Assembly: GCF_009905375.1 (NCBI RefSeq)
Contig: NC_133652.1
Coordinates: forward strand, 23,985,339 to 24,049,338
Length of the DNA: 64,000 nt
Origin: Apium graveolens
Taxonomy: Eukaryota > Streptophyta > Magnoliopsida > Apiales > Apiaceae
Reading direction: 5' to 3'
Shown here: piece after piece, positions 56,572-64,000 of the stretch
Position numbering within the stretch: position 1 is the stretch's first letter
Layout: every line of letters starts with the position of its first letter
Position numbers and translations under genes: made by a program
Notes under the pieces: model-generated
Database searches by the model: none
The model's input: the letters and a program-made list of their open reading frames with translations, nothing else
Told to the model about the DNA's origin: nothing

Positions 56572-57777
56572 TATAACTCCTTAGTTTTGATGATCACATC
56601 ACAGCAAGCCATCATGTTGTTATTTGAGAATGTCTGCAGGATATAACAGCTTAATGCCATTGCTGTTTAAGTATCATGACAGCAAGCTATCATAAGACAG
56701 TAATCTATTTCAGCAAGCTATGATCACGATTGTCAGAATAACAGCAAGCCAAGATGCACAGTCCAGATTCAATAAGGAAGTCGAATCTCATGGAGATTTT
56801 ATAGGATCTTCATATATATCAGTTGTAAGGACTTCTCTAATATAATATACGTGCATGATATATATAGAGCTCAATTATAAATCGTTTTTAATCATTCAAA
56901 TTGATTTCCTAAAGAATAGGAGTTTGTTTCTCTTTCAAACTCTTTCTCTTATCTTCTTACTAAAACGTTTTATCCTCTACTTAATAGAAGAGATATTTTC
57001 TGTATGTTGGACATCTTTCTTTCTCTTCTATCTAACGTACACATGAACGTTGGAAACCATCCCAACGATCTTATACGGTAGAATTGGATTGTAGCCGTTG
57101 TAATTTGTTGAGGCTGTTTTCAAACATTAATGTGTGGTTATATAAGAGGTTTTCTTGCAGTTTTATGATGGACGACTTTTGCAAGCAAGAACATATACAA
57201 CTCCTGATCTTTATTGATTTCAAAATACTCTCGAGCTCTAAATATATACACGTGTTTCATCTTAGAGAGAGTTTATAGTTTGAGTTGTAAACTTTATCAT
57301 TGATTTGTATTGTTCAAATTGTATTGATTAGTTGCTGGATAAGTTGGCTAGGGAAACAAGGGTTTAGTGGTACTTGCTAGAGGAGTTTGTACTACGGGGT
57401 AGTATAGTACTTAGAGAGCAGGTTCTTAAATAGGGTTTCAGCAAGCCATTATCAGCAGCTGGGATAAAGGGAGATATATTGTTGTATCTTGTAGTTGTTA
57501 CCTTCATTGATCAATAATATATTCTCTTACCAAGTTGGTAAGGGACCAGGACGTAGACCATAGGGGCTTAGGGGTCGAACCTGGCTAAAATTCTTGTGTG
57601 TTCTATTTACTTTCCTGCACATTATTTTCTGCATTGCATTTAGTCATCTCAGCTTACTATCATTATTAGATTATAGTTCAGTTGCTAAAATCTCAGTAAG
57701 CTATTATCGGGTAAAATTTAAAAGTAATCCTAGTTAGCCATAATCACCTATTCCCCCCCCTTCTAGGTGTAATTTCA
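56572..57777 (+). repeat. 3' LTR of copia element
   Basis: Begins TATAACTCC (the first G is changed to A compared with TGTAACTCC of the 5' LTR) and ends GTGTAATTTCA, 1206 bp. It is followed by target duplication ATGGC. Confidence 0.95.
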
Positions 57778-57782
57778 ATGGC

Positions 57783-58339
57783 TAGGGTTAACGTTATTTA
57801 TATGGAATCTCTTCAAAGCTGCCTTATGTGTGTTTCCTTTTTGATCATTCAAACGAAAGCTTGTGAGGATGTATTGAAATTGGTTCCTTGTATATATGAT
57901 TCTGCAAGACAAGGAAAAGGATATATTCAAGTGGAATAAAGAATATTTCTATGATACAGATGATAGTAGCCACGAGGGGAGTTCAGTTTTCTGAGCCACA
58001 TGGTGAAGCAAAAGGCAAGCTTGTGGCTGATGAAGGGGAGAGTTGTGAGGGTACCCATTCTAGGATGGTGGTTACTGGCCTGCGAGCTAAACTTGAACAG
58101 TACTTCCAGCGGAAGTACATTCACAAGGAAAGAAAGAGGTCAATATTGGAACAGGAACCTGAAAAGGGTGAAGAAGAAGTAGCTGGAGGTGGTCCTCCTC
58201 CTCAAGATATCGATTTAAGGGGTGTTCTAGTTATTAATATACATGTTTTTGATGATTTGCTTCCAGAAAAATAACCGAGAATAAAGCATTATTCCATCTG
58301 AACAATGCAGTTTGATTATACAGATTGGATGCATAGAGT
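57783..58339 (+). repeat. Three-copy unit, copy B, right part
   Basis: Resumes the unit after the copia insertion (TAGGGTTAACGTT). The ORF of copy A is closed upstream by a TAA near 57938; the frame from Met 57951 to 58274 is open (107 codons). Confidence 0.85.
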
Positions 58340-59234
58340 TGTTAGGATTATTAGGAGATTATGTATTCTAGTTTGACTGGGTTTCATTCTCCTAACTTTG
58401 CCCAAACAAACGCTATCTGATAAACCTATTTGAACTATTCAAACTCTATCTTCTATAAAAGTTTATCTCTTTAAAACAAACTAACGAATTATATTCAAAG
58501 AATCATTCAAATGGTTTTCAAACAACTTTGCTAAACATACTTATCCTTATCCCTAGTTCGAAAAACAAAACTGTTAGATTTCTGACTATATATATACAAC
58601 TCATGTTTCAGATTGAGAACTAATGCTTACACGCTTTATCTTTATTCTTTCTGAAAAATCGATTTTTCATAAAACAAGAATGATATCATTCTTGTTTTAC
58701 ACATATTGAATACCGAGTAGAACAAGTTTTATAGTTTGAGTTGTAATTTCATATTCATTTGATTGTACGTGTATTCATATCAACTTGTGCCGGGTGGCAA
58801 GGTTTTGATTTCAGAGGATTAGCCAAGGTAGCCAGGGGGCTAGGTGGTAGCAGTAATACTAGGTAGCAAGTGTGCTAAGGGAAAAGGGTTCTTTCGTGGC
58901 TATCCGTTTGAAATCAAGAAAATATTGTAAGTTCTTTTATTGAAGTTGATATAATACATTCTCTATGCTAGGTGGCATGGGGACTTAGATGTAGGGCATA
59001 GACTAGGAGTAGGGGTCGAACCAAGTGAAAACGTCTTGGTGTTTTGCATTGTTTAATTTCTTTATTACTACAATTATATTTCAGTAATTTATATTCTGCA
59101 AATTAATTGAGACTGTCTCATAGTCTCATAGGCTGTCTCGTTCGTAAAGGGTCTCTCACATTTACAAAAGAGATTGTCCTATTTGTCTTAACAATTAGAA
59201 TATGGGATATATAGATTGTGCCTTTGAATTAACT
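58340..59234 (+). repeat. Copia LTR-like segment, copy B
   Basis: Collinear with 4776-5669; it starts TGTTAGGATTATTAGG and is directly followed by TAG and the CACTA end, as in copy A. Confidence 0.65.
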
Positions 59235-59812
59235 AGCACTACAACAAAATAGGCCAATTACGATGGCCAACTTACGACGAAAAAAAATGCGCGCCCAACT
59301 TACGACGCAAAAAACTAAAACGTCATAATTATTTACGATGAAACCCAAAATCGTCATAATTAATGTATTTTATTAATAAAATTATACACGACATGATTAA
59401 ACAAAAATGAAAATTATTTGAAGTTGCGACGATTTAAACATTTCGTCGTAAGTTAATTATTTTTATTAAAATTTTAAACTGAAATTGAATAAAAAATATT
59501 TTATCTAAATTTACAATGAAATATTTGTGACGGAAAATATTGGAACATCCAATTTATGACGAAAATTAAAATTCGTCATAAATTATTAAAGAGGGAAAGT
59601 TAACTTTTTCCCCAAAATTTTGGCGGTAAATTTGACCTTTCTAAAATTTTTTGCAGATAATAATTTATGACGGAAACCGTCATAAATTAGCACATGATTT
59701 TTGATAATTTCAATTTTTAAAAAAATATTATTTCATGATCCAACCATATTAATGTTAGTATTTATTTATTTGGGTGACATTTTAAGAATTTCAAAAAATT
59801 AAATATTTTGAT

Positions 59813-61271
59813 AAAATAATTTAATATGAAACATTGATTATATTACTAATATATATATACTGTCATCCATACGGTTGTATCGATGAAAAATATTTTTAAA
59901 ATAATCGAAACATAAATTCAGAACTAAACACTAGTTAGTTGTACTAGTCGAACTGATGCTTGACTGTTAAAATGACAAACCAAATAAATTTATTTTGATA
60001 TAAAATTTTGGTTATATCACTAATATATATATATATATATATATATCTATTGACATCCATACTGTTGGATCCTTGAAAAATATTTTTAAAATAATCGAAA
60101 CGCCAATTTAGGATTCAACACGAGTTAGCTCTAATTGTCAAACTGATACTTGACTGTTAAAATGTCAAACCATATAAAATTATTTTGATATGAAATTTTG
60201 GTTATATCACTAATACATATATTTATTGACATCCATACGGTTGGATCGTTGCAACATATTTTTAAAATAATCGAAACCCTAATTTAGGATTCAACACTAG
60301 TTAGCTGTACTAGTCAAACTAATGCTTGACTGTTAAAATCTCAAACCAAATAAAATTATTTTGATATGAAATTTTGTTTATATCACTAATACATATATCT
60401 ATTTAAATCCATATGGTTGGGTCATTGAAAAATATTTTTAAAATAATCGAAACGCCGATTTAGGATTAAACACTATTTAGTTGTACTAGTCAAACTGATG
60501 CTTGACTGTTAAAATAGAAAACCAAATAAAATTATTTTGAAATTAAATTTTGTTTATATCACTAATATATATGTCTATTGTCATCCATACGGCTGGATCG
60601 TTGAAAAATATTTTTAAAATAATCGAAACACCAATTCAGGATTAAACACTAGTTAGTTGTACTAGTCAAACTAATGCTTGACTGTTAAAATGACAAACCA
60701 AATAAAATTAGTTTGATATGAAATTTTGGTTATATCACTAATATATATCTATTTAAATCCATACGGTTGGATCGTTGAAAAATATTTTTAAAATAATCGA
60801 GAAACCAATTCGGGATTAAACACTAGTTGGTTGTACTAGTCAAACTGATGCTTCACTATTAAAATGGCAAACAAAATAAAATTATTTTGATATGAAATTT
60901 TGATTATATCACTAATATATATATATATATTTAAATCCATACGGTTTGATCGTTGAAAAATATTTTTAAAATAATCAAAACACTAATTCAGAATTAAATA
61001 CTAGTTAGTTGTACTGGTCAAAATGATATTTGACTGTTAAAATGACAAACTAAATAAAATTATTTTGATATGAAATTTTGGTTATATCACTAATATATAT
61101 ATATTTAAATTCATACGGTTGGATCGTTGAAAAATATTTTTAAAATAATCGAAACGCCGATTCAGGATTAAACACTAGTTAGCTTAGTTAGCTGTACTAG
61201 TCAAATTGATGCTTGATTGTTAAATGGCAAATCAAACAAAATTAGTTTGAAATTAAATTTTGTTTATATCA

Positions 61272-61313
<42 letters not shown>

Positions 61314-61440
61314 CATCCATGCGGTTGACTCGTTGAAAAATATTTTTAAAATAATTGAATCACCAATTCAGGATTAAGCACTAGTTAGTTGTATTAGTCA
61401 AATTGATGCTTAACTGTTAAAATGGTAAACCAAATACTAG
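59813..61440 (+). repeat. Nine-unit tandem repeat, copy B
   Basis: The same order of units as at 6247-7865, with small changes. The (AT)n run near 61276-61310 is longer than in copy A, and the run near 60915 is shorter. Confidence 0.9.
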
Positions 61441-61658
61441 TTAGATGACTAGTACATAATTATTTTATACTAATCAATTCAGGATTAAACACTAGTTAAC
61501 TGTAAAAAATAACATATTCTTTTTAATGTTACACTCCTACTAAAATAACTAAATATATAATAAAATATAATAAAATATATATTATATATATATTTAAATA
61601 TATTTTTTATTGAAGACATGAAAGAAAATATTTAAATAATTCATAAACTAGTAACACT

Positions 61659-61731
61659 AGTTTTTATCTATTTTACAAGCTGATTTAGCTCATCAATAAA
61701 ATTTCCCTTTTACGTCAAAAAAAAAAAATTG
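61659..61731 (+). mobile_element. LINE tail, copy B
   Basis: The same 5'-truncated LINE end with an A-tail as at 8079-8149. The LINE-free target AAATAAACAAACAC follows at about 61809. Confidence 0.8.
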
Positions 61732-61880
61732 TGAAAATTTATTTTGTAGCTTGTTAGATTATTTTGTTAGTATATTTATTAAGTTAGGCAACATGATGCA
61801 GAGAAGTAAATAAACAAACACACGGTTGCAAAATAAGCTCAAGCAGCTGATAATCTTGTCCGTTCAAAACGTAGAGTCTA

Positions 61881-62183
61881 ATGTCAAAAAACCAAGTCAC
61901 TCATCCAGGTGAAGTGAAAACATCCAATAATAAACTACCACGTACCTCGAAAACTTACTCTTATCTTCAACCCATCATCCCCATTTCATTTCATTTCAAA
62001 CTCCCAACTATCCCTTCATTTCTTTCGCTCAACTTGCAAACTCCGGATCTTTACACTCCGAAGAAAATCAGCTTAGAAGACTTAGAATGCTTGATAAGTG
62101 AAGAAAGGAACAAGCCTGCAAAAAAGAATGCGATTAGTGCTTCTCAAAAAAGCCGGCGAAGAGAAAACTTTCAAAACTCTTGA
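61881..62183 (+). CDS. Hypothetical 100-aa ORF in CACTA copy B
   Basis: Same as 13763-14065 with one Gly-to-Ala change. Product not recognised; see that entry. Confidence 0.3.
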   Translation: MSKNQVTHPGEVKTSNNKLPRTSKTYSYLQPIIPISFHFKLPTIPSFLSLNLQTPDLYTPKKISLEDLECLISEERNKPAKKNAISASQKSRRRENFQNS

Positions 62184-62718
62184 AAAGAGTGAACACCGTA
62201 GAAACATATACTCAGTCGTTATTGAGTGTATGCATAGTAGATTATTGTTTTGATATAGAAATTGTAACTGTTATATAATCCGATTTGAAATTAATGATTA
62301 AAGTTAGCCATACAAATTGTATATAATTAACTGAGAGCTTCACTACTAAAACTGAGTTAAGTCAGTACACATACATGATACAAGTGCAAGTGTGTTCATC
62401 AGACCCTGCTTCTCGCTGCTTATTTCATTGTTTTAAAACATTTTAATATTTAAATCAGCTAATGTTACTCTAATACAAAATTACGACGTAAAATTGAATT
62501 ACTCGACCAAAAATGACGAAAATTTTTCGTCGTAAATTGGTATCTTACAACGATATATTCCGTCGTAAGTAGATTTATTATTTTATTGAGTATGTGTGCC
62601 CTACTTTCTAATTTGCGACGCAATTTTATCTTGTGACGAAATAACGAACTTACTATTCGACCAAAAGCAACGATTTTAGTTCAAAAAATCGTCATAAATG
62701 GCCAGATTTGTTGTAGTG

Positions 62719-64000
62719 ATTCCAATTATTGTTGATTGGAGTTTAGTAATACACACCAAAAAGTTCATTTGGGTTAATTTTGTAGGGAGGTGAGTAGGTG
62801 CATTTACTTGGATAACTTCTGTTTCTCCGGCTGGGGAGTCGTATATTTTGTTTCTGTATTTGTATTTGATACTAACAGGTGCTTATTGTGTTGTAGTGAG
62901 TTGTGTTGTAAAATAAAATTGATGATATATTTAGTGAGATGCGAGGCTATTTGGTTATTATTTCATAAACAGAAATGAAATGGTGGAATGTGACAGAAGA
63001 CAGAATGAACATGTAACTGTTACTTATTTTATTATAATGGATCTATTTATACACGAGAAATGGTATATAAAGTCTTAAGTTATTAACTAAAACATGTTGG
63101 TTTGTAGATATAAGGATGAAGTCGTGAAAGATGCTACTTGCATATAACTTATATTATTTTAAAATTATTTATATTGTAGCATATTTTTTTAATAGTTGGA
63201 AAAATTGAAGAATATAATTATTTATAATAATATATGTCTGAAAATAATATAATATAATATGTCGTGACTGAAAATAAATAATATAATATAAGGTCTTGTT
63301 GACCGACTCAAACCTTATATAAATTATTTAGAAGATAGGGTATATACAAATGAAGAATATTAACGCTTAAATATAATATGTTGGTGAGGGGGATTTAAAT
63401 ACTGAACCTAAAATAGAAGTTTAGATATTAATATAACAAATAATAACTTAGTATTACATGGTTCTCATTTATCTAAGGACTGTTATCTACTGTATCAAAC
63501 AACTGAACGACTAGCCTATGACCAGTGCCATATAATATTTGTAGTTTTATTATTTTATAAAAAATAAATTATAGATACAATAATTATAAATATTCAGATT
63601 AATGACATTAAAATATTTACGTAATATTTTGTATGTATTATATTACTCAAGGATTCAAAATTTAGATAGTTAAAATTTTAAAAAATCCTCCTATAATTTT
63701 GTATGTAAATTATATCATTTTGGTGTATTATAATTTGAATTACTAAAATTATTTTTGGAAGCGTTTCATATACTACAAAAAAGATAAAAAAGAAGTTGAG
63801 TGCGATTAGAAATTATGTTGAATAATAATTAATAGAGTTTGTAGTTATATTAAATACATCTATAACTCGTGCAAATTATAATATTTGTAATTATATTATT
63901 TTATAAAAAATAAATTATAAAATATAATAATTATATATTATTCAGATTAATGAAGTTAAAATATTTACGTATTATTTTGTATTTATTATATTACTGAAGG
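62719..64000 (+). other. Right flank of CACTA copy B; duplication continues to window end
   Basis: Collinear with 14605-15916 of copy A, with scattered substitutions, a 30-bp gap near 63155 and loss of half the CTCGTGC palindrome near 63870. No gene seen. Confidence 0.85.

Larger units (their letters stand above)
49450..57777 (+). mobile_element. Full-length SIRE-like Ty1/copia retrotransposon, 8.3 kb
   Basis: Two LTRs (1204 and 1206 bp), PBS, gag, pol (protease-integrase-RT-RNase H order, diagnostic of copia) and a polypurine tract (AAAAAGGGGGAGA, 56558-56570) are all present. The 5-bp target duplication is ATGGC. The gag style (TWSDDDS acidic segment, two zinc knuckles, coiled coil) suggests the SIRE/Maximus group, but no envelope-like ORF lies between pol and the 3' LTR. 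Coding is broken by one frameshift and four stops, so this copy is not autonomous. Confidence 0.95.
59237..62718 (+). mobile_element. CACTA element, copy B (no LINE)
   Basis: CACTACAACAAAATAGGCCA at the left and, reverse-complemented, CACTACAACAAATCTGGCCA at the right. At 3482 bp it is the uninterrupted form of the element at 5673-14604: the same ACGACG/CGTCGTAA boxes, nine-unit tandem array, LINE tail and 100-aa ORF. Because the outer flanks also match, the two copies arose by duplication of a larger segment, not by two transpositions. Confidence 0.9.

Noticed and set aside
1..64000. tRNA, rRNA or other structural RNA genes
   Set aside because: None recognised by reading; the TGGTATCAGAGC hits are primer binding sites, not tRNA genes.

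Overview
This window is intergenic, repeat-dominated nuclear DNA of a flowering plant, most likely a eudicot. It is AT-rich and holds no clearly intact single-copy host gene. It consists of nested transposable elements: hAT, CACTA (En/Spm), an L1-type LINE, Ty1/copia elements, a large non-coding LTR element (LARD-like, probably Ty3/gypsy-derived) and small non-autonomous elements. Spliceosomal introns with GT/AG borders in the hAT and SurE-like sequences, plant-type initiator-Met primer binding sites (TGGTATCAGAGC) and DUF4283-type LINE ORF1 sequences support the plant assignment. The species cannot be read from the sequence.

Layout. 1-4152: hAT element with a broken transposase on the minus strand. 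4153-15916: copy A of a segmental duplication (a 0.6 kb unclassified unit, a copia LTR-like segment, then a CACTA element). A full-length LINE (8241-13692) sits inside this CACTA. 16.1-23.4 kb: AT-rich sequence, copia gag/protease relics, a truncated SIRE-like copia element (18204-20965), a 528-bp tandem duplication and a MITE-like inverted repeat. 23.4-28.9 kb: a LINE ORF1 relic split by a CACTA element (23883-28616, TSD TTT) that carries a seven-exon SurE-like gene copy. 28.9-36.3 kb: a possible Mutator-like element, a third copy of the unit plus LTR-like segment, and a hAT MITE. 36.3-36.8 kb: a 523-bp CACTA MITE. 36984-46224: the large LTR element with two almost identical 4.06-kb LTRs, inserted into an old minus-strand copia relic that resumes at 46230-49380. 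49388-64000: copy B of the duplication, split near its left end by an 8.3-kb copia element (49450-57777) with clear 5-bp target duplications.

Copies A and B act as internal controls. B shows the LINE-free state of the CACTA, and A and C show the copia-free state of the unit. The relative order of many insertions can therefore be read directly. Every long coding region is mobile-element derived, and all but a few carry stops or frameshifts. The most unusual cargo is the intron-containing SurE-like copy inside a CACTA element. I found no evidence for a new enzymatic or defence system.
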